The notes under the pieces are model-generated. The model worked only from the letters and a program-made list of their open reading frames with translations, was not told the origin of the DNA and did not search any database. From NCBI RefSeq assembly GCF_031583065.1, contig NZ_CP134053.1, positions 3,038,001-3,102,000 on the forward strand: a DNA stretch of 64,000 bases, in the 5' to 3' direction. Position numbers and translations under genes: made by a program. Shown here one piece after another: positions 52,735 through 60,915 of this stretch. How positions within the stretch are numbered: the first letter of the stretch is position 1; every line of letters begins with the position of its first letter. Source of the DNA: Streptomyces sp. CGMCC 4.7035. Lineage in GTDB: Bacteria; Actinomycetota; Actinomycetes; Streptomycetales; Streptomycetaceae.

Positions 52735-53529
52735 ATGCGAAACCGAGTGAGCGCGAAGCACCACACACACGACGACGCCCCCGACACCGCGGAGGCCTTC
52801 CGCAGGCTCGCCACGCTGCCCCCGGGCCCGCAGCGCGACACGCTCCGCGGCGAGATCGTCGAGGCCTGGCTGCCCATGGCCGAACGGCTCGCGGGGCGCT
52901 TCCGCAGCCGTGGCGAGAGCTTCGAGGACCTGCGCCAGGTCGCCGCGCTCGGCCTGGTCAAGGCCGTCGACCGGTACGACCCCGGACGCGGCCACGCCTT
53001 CGAGAGCTACGCGGTCCCCACCGTCACCGGGGAGATCAAGCGGCACTTCCGCGACCACATGTGGACCCTGCACGTGCCGCGCCGTGTCCAGGACCTGCGC
53101 AACCGTGTGCGGTTCGCCTGCCAGGACCTGTCACAGACCGTCTCGGGCCGCAGGCCCACCGTCGCCGAGATCGCCGAGCACGCGCAGATGTGCGAGGAGG
53201 ACGTCCGGGCGGGGCTGGAGGCCCTGGAGAGCTTCACCGCGCTCTCGCTGGACGCCGAACTGCCGGGCAGCGAGGACGGGTACTCGCTCGGTGACTCTCT
53301 CGGCTCGCCCGATCCCGCGCTCGACACGGTCGTCGACCGCGAGGCCGTCAAGCCCCGGCTGCGGGCCCTGCCCGAGCGTGAACGCGCCATCCTGTACATG
53401 CGGTTCTTCGACGACATGACCCAAAGCAGCATCGCCGAACGCCTGGGCATCTCCCAGATGCATGTCTCCCGCCTGATCAGCCGCTGCTGCAACCGGCTCC
53501 GGGACCAGGTGATGCAGGACGCCGCGTAG
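52735..53529 (+). CDS. SigB/SigF/SigG-family RNA polymerase sigma factor
   Basis: This 264-residue sigma factor has regions 2 (GESFEDLRQVAALGLVKAVDRYDPGRGHAFESYAVPTVTGEIKRHFRD), 3 (RPTVAEIAEHAQM) and 4 (LPERERAILYMRFFDDMTQSSIAERLGISQMHVSRLISR). It belongs to the stress and differentiation group that recognises GNNT-N14/16-GGGTAY promoters. Several such sites lie elsewhere in this window, so it could be their user, but Streptomyces has many paralogues. No anti-sigma gene is adjacent. Confidence 0.88.
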   Translation: MRNRVSAKHHTHDDAPDTAEAFRRLATLPPGPQRDTLRGEIVEAWLPMAERLAGRFRSRGESFEDLRQVAALGLVKAVDRYDPGRGHAFESYAVPTVTGEIKRHFRDHMWTLHVPRRVQDLRNRVRFACQDLSQTVSGRRPTVAEIAEHAQMCEEDVRAGLEALESFTALSLDAELPGSEDGYSLGDSLGSPDPALDTVVDREAVKPRLRALPERERAILYMRFFDDMTQSSIAERLGISQMHVSRLISRCCNRLRDQVMQDAA

Positions 53530-53940
53530 CCGCTCCGCTGGGCCGGGCCGATGCGAGCGGGGCCACGACAGGCCCGTCGGCGCGCCGTTGACCGTGGCCG
53601 GGCGCGCGCCGGCGCGGCGGATGCGCACGACGGCGCGACCCCGCCCCACGCCCCCGCGGGGCGCGCACGATGGCGTGGGCCCATCCCGCGTCCCATGGGG
53701 GCGGGCATGGCCGGGGAACAGGGGTCAGCAGGCTGGTCGGCGCGGGCCGTTGAGCGTGACCGTGGCCGGTTGTGCCTGCGTGGTGGCAGGTGCGCACGAT
53801 GGTGCGGGCCCGCCCCCACACCCTGCGGGGCTTGCATCGCGGCCGTGTGGAGGTGCGGGTGTTGCGTGCCGTCTCTTGTTCCTGCGGGGCTTGCATCGCG
53901 GTCATGTGGTGATGAGGGTGTCGCGCGCCGCCCCACGCCC
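53530..53940. repeat. Gene-free spacer with direct repeats
   Basis: A 49-bp unit beginning CTGCGGGGCTTGCATCGCGG occurs at 53823-53871 and 53882-53930. Three looser copies of GCGCACGATGGYG-type sequence occur from 53622 to 53815. No coding signal beats the repeat structure on either strand. It separates two convergent genes. Confidence 0.6.
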
Positions 53941-55047
53941 CTACTGGGCCCGCATCGCCAGCGCCATGTGACGGGACATCATGTCCATCGCCTGGGCCTC
54001 CGCCATCGAGAACGCCAGCCGGGCACCGCTGCGGAACAGCGTGAGCACCCCGTGCACGGTGCCCCCGGCGGTGAGCGGCACGCACAGCAGGGAGGTCACG
54101 TTCGCGCGAACGAGGACCGGGGCGCCCGAGGCGTCACGGCCGAAGGCCTCCGGGTCCTCGGGGCGCAGCTGCAGGGCCGTGGAGCCGCCGCGCGCCGCCT
54201 CGACGACCAGGGGGCACTCGGCCGGATCCTGCGCGGCCAGCGCGGCCGCCTCCTCGGCGGACGGCGCCAGCACGGCCGTACGGATCGGGCGCGCGGCCCC
54301 GGCGTCGGCCACCACCCAGTCCGCGAACCGGCCGTGCAGCACCCCGGCCGCCCGTTCCAGGACGGCGTCGGCGGGCGCGGTCAGCAGGGCCGTGGTCATC
54401 GCGTCCAGCAGGTCCATCAGCGCCGCGTGCCGGGTGGTCTCGGCCAGGCTCGGGATGCCGCCGGCAGGCGCGTGCTGCCGCGTCGGCCCCCGGGCGTCCG
54501 CGGGCTGCAGCACGACCAGGACCGCCGTGCGCGGCTCGCCACTGGGCCGCAGCGCGGCCAGGGTCGCCCGTACCGGCGCCGCGGGATCCTGCTGGAGCCG
54601 CACGGTCAGGCTGCGGTCGCCCTCGCCGCGCGCCACCGCGGCCGTCTGTGAACGGAACGCGGCCCGCTCGGCGTGCGTGAGCATTCCGGTCAGCGGGCGG
54701 CCCGTCGCATAGCCCGCGCGGACGCCGGTGAAGGCGGTCGCCGCGAAATTCATCCGGCGCACCACCGTCTCGCGGTCCACCAGCGCGACGGGCACCGGAA
54801 TCCGCTGGAAGAGGGCCTTGAGGAGCTGCTGCTCCTGGCGCTCGCCGCCGCCGGCCGACGCCGGGGCGCCCGCGGACACCCGCTCGTACCACGGCCACAG
54901 CCGACCGGCCACATGGTCGAGTTCGAAGATCGCCGCGTCGAGGACGGAGGGCAGGTCGCCCGCCGGTACCGACCGGGCCGCCTTCAGCTCCGCCACCCGG
55001 CGTACGAAATCCGCGAGCTCCTCACTGAATTCGTCGGTCTGCGCCAT
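53941..55047 (-). CDS. PAS-GAF sensory protein without an output domain
   Basis: This 368-residue protein has a PAS-like domain (QRIPVPVALVDRETVVRRMNFAATAFTGVRAGYATGRPL, about residues 85-125) and a C-terminal GAF domain (ASGAPVLVRANVTSLLCVPLTAGGTVHGVLTLFR, about 305-340). No phosphatase, kinase or cyclase domain is present. It probably senses a ligand or redox state and acts through a partner. It is divergent from a GAF-ANTAR regulator. Confidence 0.75.
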   Translation of the reverse strand: MAQTDEFSEELADFVRRVAELKAARSVPAGDLPSVLDAAIFELDHVAGRLWPWYERVSAGAPASAGGGERQEQQLLKALFQRIPVPVALVDRETVVRRMNFAATAFTGVRAGYATGRPLTGMLTHAERAAFRSQTAAVARGEGDRSLTVRLQQDPAAPVRATLAALRPSGEPRTAVLVVLQPADARGPTRQHAPAGGIPSLAETTRHAALMDLLDAMTTALLTAPADAVLERAAGVLHGRFADWVVADAGAARPIRTAVLAPSAEEAAALAAQDPAECPLVVEAARGGSTALQLRPEDPEAFGRDASGAPVLVRANVTSLLCVPLTAGGTVHGVLTLFRSGARLAFSMAEAQAMDMMSRHMALAMRAQ

Positions 55048-55160
55048 GCGACGAACGTAACCCGGGCGGGTGTCCTTCAGGGGCTTGACCGGCGGAATCC
55101 GCGCATACCGTTTTTCCACGGAGCAGAGCGGGCAGGCGCACGGGAGAGGAGGCGTGAAGA

Positions 55161-55877
55161 ATGCCGGAGACCGGACAACTCGATTACCTGGGAACGGATT
55201 CCCCGGAGTCTGCCCTTCCGGGGCGCCGGCTGTCGGAACTCGCCGAGCAGGCCGTGCGCTGCACAGACGACTGCTGCGGCGCCAGCAGCATGGTCGCCGA
55301 GGGCGATACGGACCGGCCCGCCGCGGTCACCCACCCCGACCTCGCCGCACTCGTCGCGGTCCAGCTCCGCTCCGGCGACGGGCCGATCCCGGCGGCGCTG
55401 CGGTCCGGCGAGCCGGTCGACGCGGCGGACCTGCTGCGGGACGAGCGCTGGCCCGCGTACCGGGCGGTGGCACTCGACGCGGGCGTACGGTCCAGCGTCA
55501 CGATCCCCTTCCGGCGCTCCGGGCTGACCGTCACCCTCAGCCTCTACAGCTTCCGGCCCGGCACCCTGGAAGACGTCCCGCACGGTCCCGCCCGGGCGCT
55601 CGGCGACCTCGCCGCGAGCTGCCTCGTGCGCGACCGCTCCTACCGCGCCGCGCTCACCGAACTCGACCAGCTCGGCGCCGCCCTGCGCTCCCGGCCCGTG
55701 GTGGACCAGGCGTGCGGGATGGTGATGCATGTCCTGGGCTGCGACGCCGAAGCGGCCTTCGACGTCCTGCGCCGCATCTCTCAGGGCACCAATCGCAAGC
55801 TCGCCGACGTGGCCGCGGCCGTGGTGGACAGGCGCGGCCGCGGCCTGGAACGGGAGCTTGTCTCGCTGTCCGACTGA
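55161..55877 (+). CDS. GAF and ANTAR domain RNA-binding regulator
   Basis: This 238-residue protein has a GAF sensory domain (about residues 25-160) and a C-terminal ANTAR domain: ALRSRPVVDQACGMVMHVLGCDAEAAFDVLRRISQGTNRKLADVAAAVVD. ANTAR domains bind paired RNA hairpins and prevent transcription termination. Its targets are unknown. The ATG at 55161 follows GGAGGCG. It is divergent from the PAS-GAF gene. Confidence 0.85.
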   Translation: MPETGQLDYLGTDSPESALPGRRLSELAEQAVRCTDDCCGASSMVAEGDTDRPAAVTHPDLAALVAVQLRSGDGPIPAALRSGEPVDAADLLRDERWPAYRAVALDAGVRSSVTIPFRRSGLTVTLSLYSFRPGTLEDVPHGPARALGDLAASCLVRDRSYRAALTELDQLGAALRSRPVVDQACGMVMHVLGCDAEAAFDVLRRISQGTNRKLADVAAAVVDRRGRGLERELVSLSD

Positions 55878-56030
55878 CCCGCGGATGCGCGGCAGCCGCC
55901 GTCACCCGCTCGGCGGTGCCGTTAGCGCGAATGGGGTCCGGCCGCGCGCGGCCCGGTGTCGGGCGGGCTGTCATGGGCTTTCGGGGGCACGACCGAGGTG
56001 CCCCCGGAGGAACCGGCCGAAGGAGCCCCC

Positions 56031-57320
56031 ATGCGCCACAGCGCCCGTGCCCTGTCCGCCGCCGCCCTGGCTGGTGCCGCCCTGGGTGCCCTTGCCCCAC
56101 CCGCGTCCGCCGATCCGTCCGCGGACGTCAGCCCGCGCTCCGTCGCGCCCGGCGGCACGGTCACGGTCTCGGTGTCCTGCGAGGGGATCGGCGGTGCCCT
56201 GCCCGACTACATCGAGGCCACCTCCCAAGGCTTCGAGGGGGGCTCGATCCGCCTGAACCGGGCCGACGGGGGCGGAGGAGGCGCAGAGGGCGGCGGGCGG
56301 AGTGAGGGTGCGACGGGTCCTTCGGGCAGCGTGATCGGCGGCTCGGACGGGGTGACCGGTCGCTCGGACAGCGTGGCCGGGGGCTCGTACGGGGCGATCG
56401 GTCGCTCGGACAGCGTTGTTGGAGGCTCGTACGGGGTGACCAGCCGCTCGTACTGGGCGAGCGGCGGCTCGGACGGCGCGATGGTGCGCTCGGACGGCGC
56501 GATGGTGCGCTCGAACGGCGCGATCGTGCGCTCGAACGGCGTGATGGTGCGCTCGGACGGTGTGAGGGGTTCGAGCGAGGGTGCGACAGGCGTCGTGTAC
56601 CGCGGCACGGCCCGGATCCCGGTCGGCGGAAGCGTCGACGCCGTCGCCGGCATGGCCGGGCGCGAGGCGGAATGGGGCGTCGAGGGACGGTGCCCGGTGG
56701 CCCCCGGCGGCCGCGAGACGTCGTGGAAGGCCTCGTTCACCGTGAGCCGGGACGGCGCCGCGCGGCAAGGGGACGGCCCAGGCCAGGAGCCCGGGAAGCA
56801 GGAGGCGGAGAGCCAGGCGAGGCAGCAAGGGGAGAGCCAGGCGGAGAGCCAGGCGAGGCGGGAAGGGGAGAGCACCGGCAGGCAGCAAGGGGAGGGCGCG
56901 GACAGGCAGCAGGGAGAGGGCCGGGACAAGCAAGGCAAGCAGGGGAAACAAGACGAGCAAGACAGGCAGGAGGGGAAGCAGCAGGGCAACAGTCAGGACA
57001 AGCAACAGGGCAAGCAGCAAGGCGGGCGGGACCAAGGGGGGCGGGACGACGGCGGGCGGGACCAAGGGGGGCGGGACAACGGCGGGCGGGACGACGGCGG
57101 GCGGGACCAAGGGGGGCGGGACAACGGCGGGCGGGACGACGGGGGGCGGGACAACGGGGCACGGCCACCTGTCGGGGCCCAGTACGGCGTGCAGGCGGGC
57201 GAGGGCGGCGCCTTCACCGACTCCGTGCCCGCGCTCGTCATGGGCGGCGCCCTGATCGCCGGCGCGTTCGGCGCCGCCGTCCACCGGATGTGGCGGCGCG
57301 GGACGTCCGGCCACGGCTGA
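56031..57320 (+). CDS. Secreted repeat-rich surface protein with C-terminal membrane anchor
   Basis: This 429-residue protein starts with a signal peptide (SARALSAAALAGAALGALAPPASA). A short globular part containing SVAPGGTVTVSVSCEG follows. Residues 104-180 are eleven heptapeptide repeats of the form GSDGVTG/RSDSVVG, with further degenerate copies on both sides. A Gln/Glu-rich segment and nine GGRDQ/GGRDN/GGRDD pentapeptides follow (about 331-376). It ends with a membrane helix (ALVMGGALIAGAFGAAVHRMW) and basic residues. No LPXTG sortase motif is seen. Function unknown; a cell-wall or surface role is inferred. Confidence 0.72.
   Translation: MRHSARALSAAALAGAALGALAPPASADPSADVSPRSVAPGGTVTVSVSCEGIGGALPDYIEATSQGFEGGSIRLNRADGGGGGAEGGGRSEGATGPSGSVIGGSDGVTGRSDSVAGGSYGAIGRSDSVVGGSYGVTSRSYWASGGSDGAMVRSDGAMVRSNGAIVRSNGVMVRSDGVRGSSEGATGVVYRGTARIPVGGSVDAVAGMAGREAEWGVEGRCPVAPGGRETSWKASFTVSRDGAARQGDGPGQEPGKQEAESQARQQGESQAESQARREGESTGRQQGEGADRQQGEGRDKQGKQGKQDEQDRQEGKQQGNSQDKQQGKQQGGRDQGGRDDGGRDQGGRDNGGRDDGGRDQGGRDNGGRDDGGRDNGARPPVGAQYGVQAGEGGAFTDSVPALVMGGALIAGAFGAAVHRMWRRGTSGHG
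56298..56591 (+). repeat. 21-bp in-frame tandem repeats (heptapeptide array)
   Basis: At least eleven consecutive 21-bp units from 56340 to 56570, with degenerate flanking copies, alternate between GSDGV and RSDSV forms. Several units (GCGCTCGGACGGCGCGATGGT) are almost identical. The frame is conserved throughout. Confidence 0.8.
57021..57157 (+). repeat. 15-bp in-frame tandem repeats (GGRDX array)
   Basis: About nine units of GGCGGGCGGGACNAN encode Gly-Gly-Arg-Asp-Gln/Asn/Asp. They lie just before the C-terminal membrane segment of the same protein. Length variation between strains is likely. Confidence 0.8.
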
Positions 57321-57523
57321 ACCCGTGCGCCGGGCAACCCGGGCCGACGCCGACGCCGATGCTCATGACCGGCCGCAACTCTGGGTACTCAGAGCCCTAG
57401 GGCACCATCGACCCCGTAAGGGAACAGGAGTACGAGAACAGGCGGCGGTCGTGGGTCGAAGGCCCGGAGCGAGCCGGAACCCGGGGGACCGGCCACGGCA
57501 CCACGGACTGCGCGGAGGCACGC

Positions 57524-58771
57524 ATGCGGCGGCGGACGGATCCGGAAGGGCACGGGCCGGTTCGCTACGGCCCGCCGCTTCCCGGCCATGGGCTGCCCCT
57601 CCTGCCGGGCCTCGCCGCCGCGCTCGCCGAGGCCGCCGACCACGACGACGCCGGCCCCTTCGGCGGCCCGCCCCTCCTCGACGCCGCCTGCGGCTACTTC
57701 GGCCGGCGCGGACTGCCTGCCGAACCCGACGAGGTGGCCACCGCCCCCGGCGCCCCCGCCCTGCTCGTCGCGGTCACCGCCGCGCTCGGCGGCGACGTAC
57801 TCGTCCCGCGGCCGTGCGCCGCGTGGTGGGCCCCCCAGGTCCGGGCGCTGGGCCGGTCCGTGTTCCATGTGGCGACACCCGCGGAGTGCGGTGGCGTCCC
57901 GGACCCCTATGCCCTCCTGGAGACCATCCGCAGGATCCGCACCGAAGGCGGCGACCCGCGCCTGCTCGTGCTGTCGGTCGCCGACGACCCGACCGCCACC
58001 GTCGCACCGCCCGAGGTGGTCCACGAGACCGTCGAGGCCGCCGCCGTCGAGGGACTGCACCTGGTCAGCGACGAGACCTGGCGCGACACCGTGCACCGGC
58101 CGCACGACACCGTGCTGCTCAGCCCCGCCGAGATGCTTCCCGACCGGGTCACCGTCGTCACCGACCTCGCCGGGCCCTTCCTCCCGGCCGGATGGCCCGC
58201 GGCCGTCGCCCGTTTCCCGGCCACCGCCGACGGCGCCGGACTGCGCGCCCGCGTCCTCGACGTGCTCACCGCGCTCGGCGCCCGCGTCGCTGCCCCGGTC
58301 GCCGCCGCGGCCGCGTACGCCCTCGACGAGCCCGCCGATGTCGCCCAGCGACTCGCCGCCGGCGTCGCCCTGCACGCGCGCGTGGCCGCCGCCGCGCACC
58401 GGGCGGTCGTTGCCACGGGTGCTCTCGCCCGGCCCCCGCAGGCCGGGCGCCACCTCTACGCCGACCTCGGCCCGCTGCGCGCCGCGCTCGGCGCGCGCGG
58501 CGTCGGCGACGCACAGGAACTGGAGGACTTCCTCACCGCCCGGCTCGGCATGCCCGCGCCCGGCGGCCACCGCTTCGGGGACGACCTGGCGGCGCTCCGC
58601 GTCCGCCTGTGCACCGGCCCGTTCCTCGGCACGACCGCCGAGGAGCGGGGCGAGTGCCTCAATGCGCCCGCGCCGCTGGAACTGCCGCAAGTGCAACGCG
58701 CGTTGATCCTCCTGGGATCGGTCTTCGACGATCTACGCGACGACGCTCAGCGATGGGAGCCGCCTCCATGA
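57524..58771 (+). CDS. Aminotransferase-fold (class I/II) protein lacking the catalytic lysine
   Basis: This 415-residue protein has the layout of fold-type I PLP enzymes: LLDAACGYFGRRGLPAEPDEV, GAPALLVAVTAALGG, LHLVSDETWRD and a late Arg in LRVRLCTGPF. At the place of the Schiff-base lysine (normally SxSK) it reads VVTDLAGPFLPAGWPAAVA. I found no lysine anywhere in the chain. It therefore cannot be a normal PLP aminotransferase. The gene's stop overlaps the next start (ATGA), so it is coupled to a metallo-hydrolase. Confidence 0.75.
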   Translation: MRRRTDPEGHGPVRYGPPLPGHGLPLLPGLAAALAEAADHDDAGPFGGPPLLDAACGYFGRRGLPAEPDEVATAPGAPALLVAVTAALGGDVLVPRPCAAWWAPQVRALGRSVFHVATPAECGGVPDPYALLETIRRIRTEGGDPRLLVLSVADDPTATVAPPEVVHETVEAAAVEGLHLVSDETWRDTVHRPHDTVLLSPAEMLPDRVTVVTDLAGPFLPAGWPAAVARFPATADGAGLRARVLDVLTALGARVAAPVAAAAAYALDEPADVAQRLAAGVALHARVAAAAHRAVVATGALARPPQAGRHLYADLGPLRAALGARGVGDAQELEDFLTARLGMPAPGGHRFGDDLAALRVRLCTGPFLGTTAEERGECLNAPAPLELPQVQRALILLGSVFDDLRDDAQRWEPPP

Positions 58772-59847
58772 CGCAGCAGTCCGAGTCGACCACGAGTACC
58801 GTTTCGGCGCACCAGGGCACCGATGAGCCCATGTCCACCACCCTGCTGAGCCCCGACCACGGGCCGCTGACCGCGTTCCCGCCGCTCGCGGAGCCCCGTT
58901 CGCTCGGCGAGCGCCGTATCTGGCCGCGCTCCTTCGCGGACCGGCTGACCTCACCGCTGCCCGGCCTCAAGGCCTTTGCCCGCTTCGCCCGAGAGGGCGC
59001 GGTGCGGTCCGGCCCGGAGGGGCTCAAGGACATCCCGCTGCTGCCGTTCGAGCCGGGGCCGCTCCCGCACGTCGACGCACGCACCGTCGCCGTCTCCTGG
59101 GCGGGGCACGCCAGTTGGGTGGTGCGGATCGGTGGCCTGACGGTCCTCACCGACCCGGTGTGGTCCCGCCGCATCCTCGGCACGCCCGCCCGAATCACTC
59201 CCGTCGGCATTGCCTGGAGCGGCCTGCCGCGCATCGACGCCGTCGTCATCAGCCACAACCACTACGATCACCTGGACGCCCCGACCCTGCGCCGAATCCC
59301 GTACGACACGCCCGTGTTCGTACCGGCCGGGCTCGCCCCCTGGTTCCGGCGGCGCCGGTTCACCCGCGTCACCGAGCTGGACTGGTGGGAGGGCGCCGAA
59401 CTCGACGGCGTCCGCTTCGACTTCGTCCCCGCCCACCACTGGTCCAAGCGCACCCTGACCGACACGTGCCGTTCGCTGTGGGGCGGGTGGGTGCTGACGG
59501 CCTCCGACGGGCAGCGCGTGTACTTCGCGGGCGACACGGGCTACGGCCACTGGTTCGAGCGGATCGGCCGCCGCTATCCCGGAATCGACCTGGCGCTGAT
59601 GCCGATCGGTGCGTACGACCCGCGCTGGTGGCTCAGCGATGTCCACTGCGACCCGGAGGAGGCGGTCCGGGCGACGGCCGACCTCGGGGCGCGGCGGATG
59701 GCACCCATGCACTGGGGCACGTTCGTGTTGTCGGCCGAGCCGGTCCTGGAACCGCTGGCGCGGGTGCGGGCGGCCTGGGAGAAGGCGGGACTGGCCCGCG
59801 AGGACCTGTGGGACCTGCCGGTGGGGGCGTCGCGGGTGCTGGACTGA
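58768..59847 (+). CDS. Metallo-beta-lactamase-fold hydrolase, NAPE-PLD type
   Basis: This 359-residue protein has an MBL fold with WAGHASWVVRIGGLTVLTDPVWS, the metal motif SHNHYDHLD, AHHWSKR, FAGDTGYGHWF and PMHWGTF. The order matches NAPE-PLD-like phosphodiesterases. Substrate is unknown. A start at 58831 (MSTTLL) is also possible. It overlaps the stop of the lysine-free aminotransferase-like gene. Confidence 0.85.
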   Translation: MTQQSESTTSTVSAHQGTDEPMSTTLLSPDHGPLTAFPPLAEPRSLGERRIWPRSFADRLTSPLPGLKAFARFAREGAVRSGPEGLKDIPLLPFEPGPLPHVDARTVAVSWAGHASWVVRIGGLTVLTDPVWSRRILGTPARITPVGIAWSGLPRIDAVVISHNHYDHLDAPTLRRIPYDTPVFVPAGLAPWFRRRRFTRVTELDWWEGAELDGVRFDFVPAHHWSKRTLTDTCRSLWGGWVLTASDGQRVYFAGDTGYGHWFERIGRRYPGIDLALMPIGAYDPRWWLSDVHCDPEEAVRATADLGARRMAPMHWGTFVLSAEPVLEPLARVRAAWEKAGLAREDLWDLPVGASRVLD

Positions 59848-59860
59848 TCCCCGCCCGTGC

Positions 59861-60484
59861 TCACGGGGCGGCGGTCCGGCGCATCCGGCGCCACACGCTC
59901 GGTGCCGCGCTGATCGCCAGCGTCAGCACGACCGCCGCCAGCACGCCCTGCCAGGGCTCGGGGAACAGGGAGCCGCCGAGTATGCCGATCAGCTGATACG
60001 TCACGGCCCAGGCGAGGCAGGCCGGGGCGTCGCCGCGGGCGAAGTCCCGCAGCGGCATCCGGGCCAGCAGGCAGGCGAGCATCACCGGAATGCGGCCCGC
60101 GGGGACGAGCCGGGACAGGGTGAGCACCGCGATCCCGTGGTCGCCGAGTTTCTCCTGCGCCTGGGCCAGCCGGTCCTCGGGGGCGCGGTCGCGGATCGTC
60201 TCCAGCCAGCGGGAACCGTTCTTCGACCGCATACCGCGCCGCCCCAGCCAGTACAGCGCGATGTCCCCGAGGAAGGCCGCGAGCGCTGCGACGACGAAGA
60301 CCAGCAGGAGCGAGAACGGCGCGGTCTGGTGGAAGGCGACGACCGCCGCGGAGCTGACCAGCGCACCCGTCGGCACGATCGGCACCAGTGCCCCGATCAG
60401 CACCAGCAGAAACAGCGACGGATACCCGACCGCCTGCTGCGTGGACGCCGCGGGCACGCTGGTACTCGCGACGGCGAGGAACAT
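59861..60484 (-). CDS. DedA-family membrane protein
   Basis: This 207-residue protein is a DedA/SNARE-associated family member. It has five or so membrane segments and the motifs FLGDIALYWLGRRG and LTLSRLVPAGRIPVMLACLLARMPLRDFARGD. DedA proteins are implicated in membrane lipid flipping and envelope homeostasis. The start overlaps the stop of an unusual repeat-coding frame (TGATG). Confidence 0.82.
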   Translation of the reverse strand: MFLAVASTSVPAASTQQAVGYPSLFLLVLIGALVPIVPTGALVSSAAVVAFHQTAPFSLLLVFVVAALAAFLGDIALYWLGRRGMRSKNGSRWLETIRDRAPEDRLAQAQEKLGDHGIAVLTLSRLVPAGRIPVMLACLLARMPLRDFARGDAPACLAWAVTYQLIGILGGSLFPEPWQGVLAAVVLTLAISAAPSVWRRMRRTAAP

Positions 60485-60915
60485 CACCGGGAGACCTCCG
60501 GGGGCGCGGGGGCGTGGATGGTCACGGGGCGGCGGTCTGCGGGGGGCCCGGAAGAGCAGGTGATCCTCGGACACTGGTCCGCGCGGAGCGCGAAGGGGGC
60601 CGCTGGGCGGTGGTGCGTCCGGGGGCGGGCGGCAGCGCGCTCTCTGGCGGCTGTCGGATCGTGGTGTGCGCGGAGCGCGAGGGTGATCGTCTCGTGGTGT
60701 TCTGCGTGTTCTGCGCGGAGCCCGGAGCTGGTCGTCGGGTGGCGATCCGCGCGGAGCGGGAGGGTGGTTGTCTCGTGGTGGTCTGCGCGGAGCGGGAGGG
60801 TGGTTGTCTCGTGGTGGTCTGCGCGGAGCGGGAGGGTGGTCGTCTCGTGGTGGGCTGCGCGGAGCGCGTAGGTGGTTATCGCGTGGCGATCTGCGCCGGG
60901 CGTCGACGTGGTCAT
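60484..60915 (-). CDS. His/Thr-rich 12-residue-repeat protein (candidate)
   Basis: A 143-codon frame runs on the minus strand from an ATG that overlaps the MBL-fold gene's stop (ATGA) to a TGA that overlaps the DedA start (TGATG). It encodes four clear copies of LRADHHETTTLP-like units and a less regular tail. The double coupling suggests it is translated, but no ribosome site is visible, and the open frame on the other strand is also long. Function unknown; His-rich units could bind metal. Confidence 0.4.
   Translation of the reverse strand: MTTSTPGADRHAITTYALRAAHHETTTLPLRADHHETTTLPLRADHHETTTLPLRADRHPTTSSGLRAEHAEHHETITLALRAHHDPTAARERAAARPRTHHRPAAPFALRADQCPRITCSSGPPADRRPVTIHAPAPPEVSR
60666..60890. 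repeat. 36-bp tandem repeat array
   Basis: Four contiguous units at 60747-60890 begin CTGCGCGGAGCGGGAGGG or a close variant. A fifth unit is at 60666-60701, separated by a degenerate one. The 36-bp period keeps frame on both strands. Confidence 0.8.

Noticed and set aside
54673..55527. Long open frames opposite the PAS-GAF and GAF-ANTAR genes
   Set aside because: They are shadow frames typical of high-GC DNA, with no domains and no start signals.
60666..60890. Regular 36-bp repeats, considered as a CRISPR array
   Set aside because: Units are directly contiguous with no spacers, and there are no cas genes nearby.
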